Shown: in pieces, positions 25,999 to 38,988 of the stretch
How positions within the stretch are numbered: the stretch's first letter is position 1
Layout of the letters: the number at the start of each line of letters is the position of its first letter
Assembly (NCBI GenBank): GCA_026745465.1
Contig: JACYXH010000091.1
Span: 3,388,501 to 3,452,500, forward strand
Origin: Lota lota
Taxonomy: Eukaryota; Chordata; Actinopteri; Gadiformes; Lotidae
Direction: 5' to 3'
DNA: 64,000 nt
The notes under the pieces: model-generated
Told to the model about the DNA's origin: nothing
Database searches by the model: none
Seen by the model: the letters and a program-made list of their open reading frames with translations, nothing else
Position numbers and translations under genes: made by a program

Positions 25999-27549
25999 GC
26001 ATACTGAGTTTTATTGCAAATTAAATTTCTAAGGAATGAACATACATACACAGGTTTATGTACAAACGGGATGTATTACCAACACTAATTGTTTTCTCTC
26101 ATTAACCTTCAAAATCTTGATTGTATCTTAGAACTGGGGCAAATTGTGACTGCCACTTTCACCTCAGCTCTTCACATCTGTCAAATATGCAGCAGAATAA
26201 CCAATGGATTTACATTCTAGTTAAAATATGAGTTTCTATGAATATCTAAACGATTATCACCTCGTGTCAAGTTGGGACATTTCCCCAATCTGTGGGTAAA
26301 TTAAGTATCTATTCTTTGTGAATGGGTCAAGACAATTTTTTTAAATTACTCCCCATCCCGTGTCTCTGTACATCTGTCCACCCTTGATGTAGGCATTCCA
26401 GCACATGCTTGCAAATGTCACACCAGAAATGTTATGGCTTTGTTCCTTCTTTAATGAAGGGCCATTGGTTGCTCCACATGCTGTTAAATGTACAACTGTA
26501 TGTTGCCCATTTCCTGTTTCTTACTACTTTCACTTACTCATCCTCTCTTGGTTCCTCAATCTATAGTGAAGTGGCTGGATAAACAGCACTTTGTTTAATC
26601 ATGTTTATAAGCCTTTTTAATGCATGATGCTCTACTGTACATTCTAGCTGCATGTCTTTACCATTTTAAAAATCCAACTTTCTCAGACTTTGTTACCTTT
26701 TTCTGTGAGCAAATCTGTTTTAGGCATTATGATATCAAAAGTATCAAACTGATTTTATTTCAACATTGAGGTCAAAATATCCACACGCAAAAGAATGGTG
26801 ATGCATGCCCTCGGCTTGTAGGTATATCCTCTACCTAAGACTGAAGCTCTTCCCTCCTCAACTCTCCTGTCCTGTCTCCTCCTTTGCCGACACTCTCCTC
26901 TTTAAAAAGCTATATTGTTGTGGAGATGAATGATTGTGATGTTGAGAAGGGTGTGATCAAGCCCAAAAATGATCAGTAGTGGCGTTTCAAATCTTTTTTT
27001 GTCAAAATGTACTTTCATCAGTACAAAAGAAAACACCAAATCAAGTTGTTAGCACTAGTCCTGTTATGAAAATATAGTTCTGCTTCTGAGTTTCTTTGTC
27101 TCGTTTCCTTTTGTGTCTGTCACCCCTGCAGCCATTTTGATTACCCTTGTGAAGGATGACATCATTAAAAACAACAAAAAATCATAACCAACTCTTACAA
27201 CAAGTTTATATAAACAATCACTTGTAAATTGCATTAAGCAAACTGTATCATTATAAGAGACACATGGACACTTTTCAACTTGGAGTATTTGTAATAACTT
27301 ACCTTGCCATCGGATCTAAATTAATGCCTGAATGACCGCTTCTCTTTTCATACTTGCCTTTTCTTTCCCTGTTAATGAAGTCAGCTGAGCCAAAATTCAG
27401 TGCCTAAAGATTGTGCTGTGTTGAAAATCACATTGTCAAGTAGAAATTGTGCATTGGGAAAAAACATGTTTGAATTACATTCTGCAGTGGGGAAAGGCAT
27501 TGCAGGGTCTGTTAATGGATTTTTGGACAATATAAACATTAGTTTAATC
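25999..27549. other. Non-coding stretch
   Basis: No gene or element end recognised. Confidence 0.4.
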
Positions 27550-27641
27550 TGCTATTAGATCTGCCATGAGAACTCTTGCGTGAGAGTGAGATGAATGCTC
27601 AAAGCGGTGTCACACCAGATCCGTGAGACTTGGCAACCCTG
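27550..27641 (-). mobile_element. hAT-like terminal fragment
   Basis: On the minus strand it begins CAGGGTTGCCAAGTCTCACG, a terminal sequence style seen in fish hAT-type miniature elements, followed by repeated CTCACG/CTCTCACGC words. I do not see the opposite terminus or a target duplication, so it is a fragment or a highly diverged copy. Confidence 0.4.
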
Positions 27642-28010
27642 CTGTAGTTGAAAGTTTCCTGTTTCGAAGGGTACGATCACTAACATGTCTCCAGGAGGTA
27701 AATGATCGAGAAACGCGCTCCCGATTCTGCTAATGAGGTTATTGCTGTTCACCACAGCTGTATACAGGGGGTGAAATCTGTTCACTACAGTTGTATAAAG
27801 GTGGTGAGATCTGTTGATGAACCGTGACCCCACCCTGACCAACCCAATTCCTCTTAACTTACACTTTTGTTGTCTGTAAGAAGAGTAAGATGATCACAAA
27901 ACAAGTCAATCATTGATTTAAAAGTGATTGCTGTTGTGCAGTTATTGTATAGTGGTGAATGTCTGTGTTACAGAGGGTTGGTATGACGTGGCAGCAGAAA
28001 GTGTCTAATG

Positions 28011-28011
<1 letters not shown>

Positions 28012-28105
<94 letters not shown>

Positions 28106-28110
28106 TGTGT
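28012..28110. repeat. (TG)n microsatellite
   Basis: Nearly uninterrupted TG run with one TA interruption near 28099. It directly abuts the 3' end of the myosin V pseudogene. Confidence 0.96.
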
Positions 28111-28375
28111 GAGGAATCCCAGGTGGAGGGAGCCTGGTATGTGGATGGTCTGCAGGTCTAGATAGGTCTAGGTAGATCATATTAGTGTCCATTAACAGCT
28201 GGGGTCTCGCAAACACGCTTCGATGGTTTGTATGAACCCCACAGACACCCTCTCCTCAAACTCATTGACAGGCGTGTAAAGGTTCAGCACCTGCACTATC
28301 TTCACACATTGTGCAGACCATACAACGGCTGGCAAAGTTCTCTTTGGCAAAGCTGGCTGTACAACAACAGGCTGG
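28108..28375 (-). pseudogene. Myosin V C-terminal (DIL domain) pseudogene
   Basis: Class V myosins are actin motors that carry cargo through a C-terminal globular tail (DIL domain). At 28219-28290 the minus strand encodes 24 codons, including [19 protein letters not shown], almost identical to the end of the vertebrate MYO5A/MYO5B DIL domain. Upstream, a diverged QPVVVQPAL and KRT fit the preceding segment. Just before VLNLY a 9-nt unit is doubled (CVK-IVQ). Downstream, LRD is followed after a short deletion and frameshift by PQLLMD (28187-28204), then in another frame by LQTIHIPGSLHLGF (about 28114-28155), matching the protein's natural C-terminus. Order is preserved through at least two frameshifts and two deletions. 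No splice sites are convincing inside. It is therefore a dead copy, either a processed retrocopy or a decayed terminal exon. Confidence 0.82.
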
Positions 28376-30699
28376 CACACTGTCGGAACTGTCATCAACC
28401 TGGACAAAGCGGTTGTGCAATGCCTGTGGAGCTTCTGCGGATCAAAGACAGAGCCTGGCTGTAGTGTCTGTTTGAGGTCCTCTGGCCTGTTTTCCTTTTG
28501 TATTTGAAGTGGTTTGGCGGACCACGGCGGTTGTTGGAAATTCCTGCACAGTACTGGAAAATAGCTCAACCTTTACTCTTAATGGGGAACCGTTCACATG
28601 TAACAACATGTATGAAGCCGTACCCCTTTAATATTAGAACACAGCTGAACGTGATGATTTCCTTTACGTCAAGCTACTTTGGCGTTGAGCTAATGGGTGC
28701 TCCTTTTGTTCTGTCACGAAGACTATGCCATTGTAGCAGCTGAGGATTTCCTTTGATGCCAGAAACATTGTCACAATTCACAAATGATTGGGTTTAGGGA
28801 ATAAACATGCTCCAGTGCCTGCACACACATATGTTGAATAATACTTAATTATGCCAAGCCTTCCACAAACACACACATGCACAAACACATGCATTCCTAA
28901 ATGCTTTCCCTCCATTCAAATGCTTCCAAAATCAGGTGTGTATGTGTAATTATTCTTTTTTCGACCCCGAAAGAAACAATTGATGTTCAGCCATTTGCTT
29001 CCATGTCGACAACACTGTTTGACTGTGGGCTTTGTATTCAGTTGCCAACCATCTGAAAATCGGCTCTATACTGTGATTCATCTCGCCATAATGACATCTG
29101 TGGGTCTCATGCGTTTCAGGTCCTCAGGATTATGTGTGCAGAATGGGAGAGATAAATATAAAGGCAGTATTTACTGTTCCACCTCATTCTTACAAGGTAT
29201 AACAATGTTTAACAAGGTTTAACCTGTGCACACAAATTTCTCAATGCAAAACAGGTGTGCAGCCTCACCCAGCCCCAGAGTTCAATCAGTCTGACTCGGG
29301 CCAGGTGAGGCTGCTTAAACCAGCCATCATCCACACACACTCCCACACAAGGTAAACTCACTTGCAAGCTAAACGTTCATGAGGTGTCTAAATGGCAATG
29401 TGCAATGGTAATGCCTGAAATGGCAAAGGTTACATAACTCTTTTATGGTATTTGGCTGTGGTTGTTTTTAAGATTCAATAAAAATATACGTTTACCTGGT
29501 ATATTGTGTATTGGCATGTGGATATAAACATTCAGTTGTTAAACATTCATGCAAGATGTAGAGCGTGTCAAACCACTTACGATAAGAAAAAAACATTGTA
29601 ATGAAAACACATACTTTCATAATGCAGCTTGAATAATGCAGTGCTACCCCATTAGCTTATTTTCTTACAAACCTTCTGGGGTGACAGAACATGTTTGTGT
29701 CTACATACAACTGATAAGTAGCCCGATAAGATAATGATTTTGTTTGATTGTATCACATAAAGATATGCCACCTGTTCCTCCACAGAACATGCTGCACTAA
29801 CTAGATGTTAAATATTGTATTTATACTGCTCCACAACCGTTAGCATGGGACAACTCACTACATTTTTTGCAATATTCTGTTATCTTTTGATACATGATAT
29901 ATAGAACCATAAAAAGGCGTTATTCCCCTTAAACTCATGCTTCATAACCAAGTCAAAAATCATTAGAAAGTGCCTTTGGTGTCCTTATCAAAATCACTGT
30001 CATCATGAATATATTGCAAAAAAAATGAACTTCTGAGGTTTTATTATAGATGGCCAAACATTTACACACATTGATGAGTCTCTTGAAATGTGCTTCCCTC
30101 ATTTTATACCATATTCTCTGATTGTGTATGCTGGATTTTGGTATGTTCAGCACGCTGCTCTGCTAACTTCTATGAGGGTAATAAGTGGTTAAATGACACA
30201 AATTAACATACGTTTGATATGTTCTTATTGTCCTCAACATGTTATTTTATAAAACAAGATCATTTCTATTTTAATAATAATATTAAACATTTGGCACATT
30301 TTCCTGAAATTACCGTCCACCCTGTCATTATGGGGTAACTTCCCATTTAAGATACTGGCTTATGTAGTCAGTGACATCACCACCACCGCTTTTTTAGTTT
30401 TTTTGTGCTTTTATAGAGACTCTGGCCCCTTATTTACATTCAAAGTACACGTCTTAAAAATGTAAATGTATACCTCAAAAACAAGTTTACTCTCCCGATT
30501 AATTATATTAGTAATTGTTAGTAACAAGTATTAGTATTGAGTAAAAGCAGAATACTTCACAAATAATATCACACATTTTTTATTGACCTGCTACAGTACC
30601 AGACTAGAGAACAGTTAAATTTATTTATGTCAACAATTTATTTGAATAATACATTTTCTTTCACTCACACACACACCATCTTAGATACAGTCAATGTGG
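28376..30699. other. Non-coding stretch
   Basis: No gene recognised. An 11-bp inverted repeat (GCAGCCTCACC with GGTGAGGCTGC) spans about 29258-29311. Confidence 0.4.
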
Positions 30700-30709
30700 T
30701 GTAGTGCTG

Positions 30710-31005
30710 CTCTTTTCTCTCTCTCTCTATATCATCTCTTGCTGTCTCTCTTTCATCATCTGCCTCTGTCTCTCTCTCCATCATCTCTTGCTGTCTCTTT
30801 CTCAATCATCTGCTGCTGTCTCTCTTCTCTCTCCATCATTCGCTGCTTTCTTTTCTCTCTCACTCCATCATCTGCTGCTGTCTCTTTTCTCTCTCTCTCC
30901 ATCCTCTGTGGCTGTCTTTCTCTCTTTCCCTAAAATGCTGATGTCTCTCCTTGTCTCTCCACAATCTGCTTCTGTCTGTCTCTCTACTCTCTCCATCATC
31001 TGATA
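30710..31005. repeat. CT-rich minisatellite
   Basis: Irregular tandem units of about 30-45 bp built from CCATCATCT, GCTGCTGTCTCT and TCTCTCTC words, roughly seven copies. The reading frames across it are low-complexity Ser/Leu and not genes. Confidence 0.8.
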
Positions 31006-31799
31006 AATTCTTGTCAAAAAGGTTAAAGTGCATTCAAGAATTAAGACAGCTTTCAAAACCCACTCCATTGTTACTAAATGGGAAAGCGGCACACAACCTC
31101 GTTGCTACAGAGGGGACTGGCATCGATGTTTCAATTATTTCAACTTTGAACCGGCGCACCAGGGAAAGTTGCCCATGTCTGACGACTCGACCGTGGTTCG
31201 TCACCATCGCAACCATCGCCCTTGCAAACGTACACTTGGCAAGGTTAACGGTGAGACACACGCCAGCCAAGCAGGAGAACAGAGCGCTGAAGATGAGTTG
31301 CCCAAGTGTCTTTATAGATGACTTCATCTAAATATACTGCACACCCTTCCAAGACCAAACGGCATTACATTGTATGAATAAAGACCAGATGGTGTAATAA
31401 AAGTATACATTTTGCGGGCTCTTGGGGTTAACTGCTTCTGCCAAATAATTTGGCAGAAGCAACTTGGTCAATACAGTCTTCTATACGTGAAAGTGGAATG
31501 GGATTTTCTTCACACGCTTACTGTATGCAGTGCAAAATATAAGCGGTCGTAAAGACGCTTCATTTTCTTTTGTGTGCATGCAAATTTCTCTTTTGCCGAA
31601 CTGTGCAGCTACTTTCAAGCCTATGCTTGAACCCATTAACATATCTTAGTAGCTTTTGAGGTGGTTTGGGCTCTTTCCGATCGTCAGATAATTTAGGCTG
31701 AAGACCATACTTTTCAGACTTAGCTCCCTAGCTGCCATCTTTAACCGAGCATTACAATAAGCACGCAGTAGTGATTACAAAGAGGCATGGAAAGGCTGA
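31006..31799. other. Unassigned stretch with a 13-bp palindrome
   Basis: Open frames at 31028-31331 occur on both strands, but none resembles a known protein. A near-perfect palindrome lies at 31434-31460: GCTTCTGCCAAAT, one base, then its reverse complement. Confidence 0.45.
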
Positions 31800-32050
31800 A
31801 GTGTGTAGCCGCAAGGCGGGACTACTGGAATCCGTGATTTCTTGATGTAACAAAATCACGGAAGTTAAAGCTGACTGCAAACTAGCTGTTTCAGGCAGTT
31901 CAGGAGAGATGTCTTCTGTGGGAGAGAGGTCTCCCCCTGACGAGGACTTTGAGCTTTGTAGCTTATCAGACCTTATGCATGGATAAAAAAGCCTATATAA
32001 TATACTGAAGGGAAGAGAAATACAGAAAAATCTAAATATGACCCCTTTAA
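31800..32050 (-). repeat. Dispersed teleost repeat, copy A
   Basis: On the minus strand it begins TTAAAGGGGTCATATTTAG and continues with AGGTCTGATAAGCTACAAAG and a CTCCTGAACTGCC word. The same order of words occurs in the opposite orientation at 37019. The TTAA start hints at an element class that targets TTAA, but both ends were not delimited. Confidence 0.65.
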
Positions 32051-32229
32051 CAATAATGTTTCTTTTTTAATTGTTAAGAAAATGCCTGTTTATTCCTTCT
32101 AAAAGAGTGGTCCCATCACTCTAACCTCTTTGTACAGCCTTTTCTAGATAGGTGTGCTATAACGTTTGTAAGATTAATACAGTGGACATACACAAGGGCG
32201 TTACAGGGCCATTGTGGTGCTGGCCGACG

Positions 32230-32910
32230 CAAAGGCTGCGGTCGAATACTCATAACCTCTTTGCCATGACCTCGATGGAAAACGTCATGAGGTCAAGGAA
32301 AGACGTGAAGGTGAATTCATAAGGGCTTAGGAAAGGCAACCGCAATACTAAGAAAATCCGACTCCACTTACGCTAGGCTACGTCATTATGCGACGGTCGA
32401 TGCTATAGACGGGGGGTCTGCCGTGGTGATCTACAATGTTCAGAAGACGGACTACTAAAAGCGCATCTTAGATACTTTCCCTTGTGCGTTCTTACCGTGT
32501 TTTTTCATGCAGGCTATATGAACAAGGACAAATACCACTTCATTACCACGGTTGGAATTGAAAAAAACATTTTTAAATAAAGGTTCCTATTCACAAAAGG
32601 GAAACAAAATAGTTGTCACATTGAGAATGGTTGCTCATGCTCACACACCTGTCCACTCATATGTATGGGCATAGATCACAATTAGTATGATTGTATGAAA
32701 ATAATTGTCGTTCATGTTGATCGTTTGTTTCCGTGAACGGCCGATTGGTGAGTCGTTTTAAATGTTCCTGCCGCAAGGTATTGTGGGTTGGCAATATCTC
32801 CTTTCCTTTCAGAAAGGATGGTCTAGTGTACCCTATGCTAAAAAAGATAAGAATGGAAGCATTGAAGCACCTTTCCTTAGCATTTTGAGAATTCGAACAG
32901 CTGTTATCAT
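32230..32910. mobile_element. Possible MITE with degenerate inverted ends
   Basis: The left side begins GGTCGAATACTC and includes GCTTAGGAAAGG. The right side contains inverted, diverged counterparts (complement reads GTTCGAATTCTC and GCTAAGGAAAGG). No target duplication is seen, and the ends are approximate. Confidence 0.35.
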
Positions 32911-33114
32911 GGCTGCCACTTACATACTTCCGGGAAATTTCACTCAGTAAGGAACCTTCCTAAGCAAAAAATAGTGTTTGACTGCAAACATAGAAAACTC
33001 CCGGCAGGGCGCACTTCGCGGCGCACACACTTTATTCTCCAAAGATTGTGGTTGGCCGGTCTGGGCCAAAATGCCAGGGCCATTTTATTTCCCAGCCCTG
33101 CTCATAAAGGCTTC

Positions 33115-33348
33115 ACATAGCCAATCGGCACATAAAAAAACGCAGACCACGCTGGATTTAACAGGTTTAGGTGTTCAACTCTTCGAATATACCTTCGGTA
33201 AAGTAAGCATATCAGTCGTTTTTGTACAGGTCAGACGTTCTCCGCTTGTAGCACATTTATTGTTATAGGTTAACGGTTAATGACGGTTAACGGTCAGATA
33301 TAAAGTCAGAATAAACGTCCCTACTCTACGCTGAAACCTCTCACAAAG
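33115..33348 (+). promoter_or_regulatory. Promoter-like stretch
   Basis: A CCAAT box (AGCCAATCGG, about 33118), then three TAACGG-type words, as bound by MYB proteins, within about 33269-33293. Next comes a TATA-like GATATAAAG near 33297, about 50 bp upstream of an ATG. The arrangement is promoter-like but could be chance in AT-rich DNA. Confidence 0.25.
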
Positions 33349-33504
33349 ATGGAAACGGTTTCTTCCAACTCTTCAACCAAAGCCACCACCGTGACACCAA
33401 ACACCAGTACGCACCACTTTAAGCCTTGTTTTTTCAAGTCAATAACACAAACCCACCATTACACCAACCAACATCAGGAATCCATTATTACTTTTAATCC
33501 TTAA
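33349..33504 (+). CDS. Small Ser/Thr-rich open frame, unassigned
   Basis: A 51-codon frame starting METVSSNSSTKATTVTPN and ending in TAA. The first half is Ser/Thr/Asn-rich, and the remainder looks less protein-like. Its interest is only that it follows the promoter-like stretch. It could be the first coding exon of an unknown gene or a chance frame; I recognise no family. Confidence 0.15.
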   Translation: METVSSNSSTKATTVTPNTSTHHFKPCFFKSITQTHHYTNQHQESIITFNP

Positions 33505-36500
33505 AGCAGGAAATATTTATTCATTGCAGCATTTTCTTATCTACGTCCCACCCAGTGTTTTTCTATTTTGTTTCACTTGTATTTATCTTATTCGTGTTTA
33601 TTTGAAACTATGGGCGTGAATGGGGGAGTAACACATGGCAATATCGTCTTTAGAATCTCGAATCAAAGCAATGTCAGTGAACAAGGGTTCCTGGTTTACA
33701 TGTAAACCAACTAAACAGACTCACCTGGGGAGTGTAGCTGAGTCATAGGCCAAAAATACGTGCATAAAATACCAGAAGAAAATATGTAGTTATGTGTGCA
33801 GACGATGTAAGGTTCCGAAATCTCATTATGCAGAGAGGACAATCAAGGTGGATAGTGGAAAACATTTTTTAAAAAGCACATTTATTTTCATGTTTTTATT
33901 CATTTTTTCAGATTGGTGTCTTTGAAATGACCTTTAGACACACACATGTACACGCGCATATGTGCACACACACATAAACACATACTGCAGACATCGTGGG
34001 GACCACTTGATCATTTTTTCTGCCCTGGGACCCCCACTGTTCCCCATTCTCACCACCATCCTTCACAAAGTGACATATTCCTCATGATAACCCCTGGAGA
34101 TAACATACAATTCTCCATCCAAACCTTCCCCACTAATGTACAGTTATTGCATTGATGGAAACTATTTACCATTTACCAAAAGCATATTCATTAGGATAGG
34201 GAAATCGACAATAGCTTTTTCAGAGTCACATCTTGTGTATAATAAGAAAAACATCAAAATGATGCATTTTCTATATGTTTTACATTGTAAAACACAAACA
34301 TATATAGATATATAGAACATGTATGAATACATATGTTAATCCATGAATAGTGGGATACTTGACACTGGTGTCAATACACTAGGTTACATTGTGTAACACT
34401 CCACTAGAAACATGAACTGGATCTTGCAAGAAAAAAATAAGGACATGCTGTAGCTTAATCACCGTCTGAAATGAACTGTTGAAACGTGATCTCGTCACAT
34501 GTCAGCGGCTATTGCATCTTTCAGGTGACGGCGAGGGACAACCGTGGCATCGCAACTTGATGCAACCAGTCACCAAATGCATGCGTTGATGGTCTATGGT
34601 TTTGTGAACCTGGAATAAGTTGCATTTCATTGTCAAATAACATGTTCCATCCACAGTATCCTATCCATGCATAGTGCTGTTGAGCAACCCGGAGAAAGCA
34701 CACCAAGTTCAATAAAACCATATGCTCCAAAGAATGAGGAGCATTTCATTAATTACTTTTGCTTTGTTGTCCAAATAGTTTTAGTTGCAGGTTTAGTACA
34801 TATTTGCGGAATGCGCCGATGATACCAAATAAAGCTCACCCTTTATTCTGACAGGGAACATAATTATTTCTATAAGGAAAATAATGTGGCGGCCACACAG
34901 ACCGCCAAAGGAATATCTAATCCGCCAGAAAGACAATCATTGAGAAAACTGCAAATAAAAAAAATATTAATTTCTCCAATGTCACTGGTTTCCGGTCAGC
35001 CCACTATCCTATCCTGTTGAAATCATGTACCGTTATTGATCACCAAATTTCACATTCACAAGTGTATATATACAACAAAACACATAAATAATCAAATAAA
35101 ACAATATCAAAACTATCAATATATGTATCACTTTTGAAATCTTTATTCAAACCACTCTTTTATTTTTTTATTATTGGTATTTCCTTTTTTTCCTGTACTT
35201 TTACAATGTATTAATAATTTTGCATTTTTTTTTACTGTTAATGTGTTCATATTATTTTATTTTATCCCCTTTGGAATGTCAGTATTCTTCACACATCACT
35301 GCTAGGGAAGTGCTGGTTCTTTTTTACTTTAGAACAAAACAATTGACATGGTTTGAAAGAGTACCATAGGGGGCTTGGCTTCTGCTTTTAGATGTGATGA
35401 TAGTTGTAATGGGGGGCGCTTATATAGTGCCTAAAATATATTCCAGGACTTTGCCAATAACAGGTAAATTCTGACAATGCGGATCTATACCCATTACATC
35501 AGGCTGGGAAGATGGCGTAAATTCTCGCCAATCTAGTTGTCAGAAGTAAGTTCCGGTTGAAGGCGATTTTATACAGTATCTGTTTGAAAGGGGTGGAAGT
35601 ATATATTCTTTCAATGATTTCAACATCCATACAAGTTGGTATGAGTATGAATGCAAAATATTCACAAAATTAAGTGTATTAATTCAACAGGCCACTTTTT
35701 AAATTTAACAGTCCATTTCTGTTTTTAAATACTTTATTTTGACAAAGAAGCTTACAATCAAACAATCATATTGGACAGCATGTTGAAACTACAATTAAAT
35801 AGAAAGTACAAATACTAAGAACATAATAAAAGGGTTAAATATGTACTAAAGCTGCTACTGAAACACATCGGAAACCCGGAATCCTTAATATAGTGGCAAT
35901 AAAGCAAAACTGACTCATAAAATGCTTCCAATTATTTTCACTAGCTATCATCACAAACATATCTACATATCCTTACAGTATAGTCGCTTTGTACAGTGTC
36001 CGCAGCAAGATTGAACATTTCCATATAACTAGCTTTGTAGACAACCATGGAGAGAAACCACAGCAAAGCAGCTGTTAAATAATGGCAGTAACCTCCAAAT
36101 ACCACCACCTTGTGTAGTAGGTGGGATTAATATGGTCTTATATGTAACCTAACTCTATGTCCTATTAGAGTGATTTGAAATTGATGATACAAAGGTTTCC
36201 ATGCACACATGATAAACTATAGTGATAAACATGCACACACACACACACACATACAGACAAACATTCTGCCTGTTGCCATTGGCATCGCTGTTAATGGATG
36301 GAAAACACAACATTTTATTTTGGTCTGCAGTCAGTAAGCAAGTGAGAGCTTGGTACATCCGCACAATAGAAACACAGTGACAGATGAACACAGACACCGC
36401 AGCTTGTGTCTCTCCCCTGTGTGCTGGACAAATTTGATTTCATTATTCTAGGCTGTTGGCAGTCAGCGTAATGTAATGCTAAAAAACTAAATAAAGCCGT

Positions 36501-37018
36501 AGTAGCACCAGGGAGTAAATTGATCTTGGTAGGAATTGTATGTTGATGGCCATCATTTTGAGAAGAAGCATGTGTGCTGAATAGTCTCCCTCCTACAATT
36601 TCAGCAGGAAGATGGGGTCTCAAATAGCTGAGAGAATAACTGTCACTGTATATATTTTTGTTTGTTTATTTGACAGAACTAACAAATGTTATATAGCGTA
36701 ATACAATACAGTACTATGCAATATAGTACATTAGGCCTACAATACAGTAAAAGGCATCACAATGCAATACAATAATGAGAAAATGGTGAAAATTATGTGT
36801 CACAGGAAGGAGGTCTTGGGTTTGAATGTAGCTGGGGCATTTTTATGTGGAGTAAGTGTAACAGCGCTCACTCTGTGTGTTCTGTAAGAATGAGATGTGA
36901 TCAAGACTTTATAGTGAATAAACCACCTGCCTGTATGGGAACAAAAGTGCAGCCTGTTAAAAAAAAGTATTATTGTACAAATACCATCACTTAACATAAT
37001 CCATTGTAATAATTGTCT
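33505..37018. other. Non-coding stretch
   Basis: About 3.5 kb, AT-rich, no gene recognised. Confidence 0.4.
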
Positions 37019-37230
37019 TTAAAGGGATCGTATTATGCTTCTTTGTTTTTTCCAATTTCCTTTAGTGCTTTATCTAGCTTTTTTTCTTCATGTAAAAGGT
37101 CTCTTAAGTTCCAAAGCTAAAAGTCCACACCAAAGGGAATTACTCTCTCTGAAAGAAAACGCTGTCTCCTGAACTGCCATACACACACATTTGTTCCTGG
37201 ATAGCTAGTCTAGCTACTAGCTATCTATCT
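37019..37230 (+). repeat. Dispersed teleost repeat, copy B
   Basis: It begins TTAAAGGGATCGTATTATG, then AGGTCTCTTAAGTTCCAAAG and CTCCTGAACTGCC in the same order as copy A on the other strand near 31.8-32.05 kb. Its 3' limit is uncertain. Confidence 0.65.
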
Positions 37231-38168
37231 AGCTACTACCAAGTGTTCAAGGACGGAGATGTGGGTTGTAGATAAGCTCACACACCCAGTGTGAAAGCTA
37301 CCTAACGTCATTGTGTTCAAATGTTTTCGTTAATCAGATGTAGGTCTCGGCTAACTTGCTAGCTAACGTTATTGGCTTTAGATGGTTTTGCTAATCAGTA
37401 GGCCAACCTTTACCTAGAATTTGTAGAAATATGAACAAGATTGTACATTGTTTAAATGTTGAGTTGGATTTATGATTATAGAAGCTGCAATGTTATGGGG
37501 CAATACCCTATTGCTGACCATTACTTACAATGCTCTGAGCAACTGTTCTCCTTTTGTTTCATGCCTTTTACTTTTACTACCATTCTCTATATACTCAACA
37601 CTTAGTTTTTCCCATGTTACACAGCTGGGGCTGTATTTATGTAAAACAAGGATATTGTGTGGGTGTATGTATATGTGTGGTCCGCTGATTTTACAGGGGA
37701 CAAGACTGTATAGCTTTTTAGATGTTGACGTTGTTTTAATAACTTAATTTCCCTCTTCATTACAGCAGGACCCCAGTACCCAATATCACTTCAATATCAC
37801 TTTTGTAATTACTGGGCAGCTATTTTACACAATGGTTTTGTTATGTTACTCAAGGGTCAATAGACATCTACAAAGTGGACAAATTCCTGAATAACAACAA
37901 TTATCAGAGATGTGGAGAAGCTGAGTAACCACTATCAGACATCATCGCTCAAGGCCTTCCACAGCTCCATCCTGGGTTCGCACCCAAGAATGTGGTTTTC
38001 TCTTTTAATGGAATGTTTTGCAGACAATACACTTTATAATGGATTCTGTAACATCTTATAACAATGTTACTGATTAGTGGCTAATAAGTTTAACGACAAA
38101 AAGTTATGGGTCTTGAATTTTGCCATTCTATTATTATAGGTTGTACTTAGCGGTCAGTTTAACATAAC
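37231..38168. other. Non-coding stretch
   Basis: Nothing recognised apart from GCTAACGTTA-type words near 37360. Confidence 0.4.
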
Positions 38169-38988
38169 TTTTTTCTGAATCAGCCTTCCTTGTTCATATG
38201 TACATAAGTAAATATTTAACATTTTTTAATTATGATTGTATAAAATGTATTCTGGCACCTGAGCGCGTAGCGAGGCACCTATCACCTGATAGTGAAACAC
38301 TATAACTTGACTGAGAGTAGCACTAGGTAGCTCCAATGATAAGGCAGCATAGAGTCTGTTGTCAACGTGCACTTGTACGTCCATTTATTGAAGATACAGC
38401 GTTTTGTTATGGTCAAGTTGTTTCTGATAGTGTGAAACTGTAAATAAACCAATGCAAAATGACTATGAAATAATATAAATAAATGTCATGAAATACAATG
38501 ACATATGAGCAGAAATAATTTCTATAGACATAGATGAACTAATATACTCCCAAACAAAGCATCTCCAAGGCTTACAGAGGCAGATGGAGAGAGATCTTGA
38601 ACCTAGCTTGCTTTACTGGAAAATGGCTGCTAACCTCTGAACTGATCAAGAGACTAACAACAATGTGACTTTAAACAACCAATGAGAACGCAAACATCTA
38701 AATTAACAGGAATAGGCTGCATTCTGCTTACTGGCCTACGGGGGTTCCAGAACACTTAAACATAATGAATGCATGTAACATAAACATTTTTAAAGATTGC
38801 AGCATACTGTACAAAGGGGAGGTTTTTATTGACTTTGCGGTGCATTCACCCTTCTTGGACTTGGAACTTGGAACTTGGAAGCCGGCGTATACTGCAGATG
38901 TTGCTCGCTTGCGGTAATTTTCATTGTATTGCAAAAGTTAAATATTTACTTATGTACATATGAACAAGGAAGGCTGATTCAGAAAAAA
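38169..38988. mobile_element. Element bounded by perfect 52-bp inverted repeats
   Basis: Positions 38169-38220 and 38937-38988 are exact reverse complements over 52 bp (outer end TTTTTTCTGAATCAGCC). The 716-bp interior shows no coding similarity. Perfect arms imply recent activity or gene conversion. I cannot find a clear target duplication, so a DNA transposon is likely but not proven. Confidence 0.7.
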
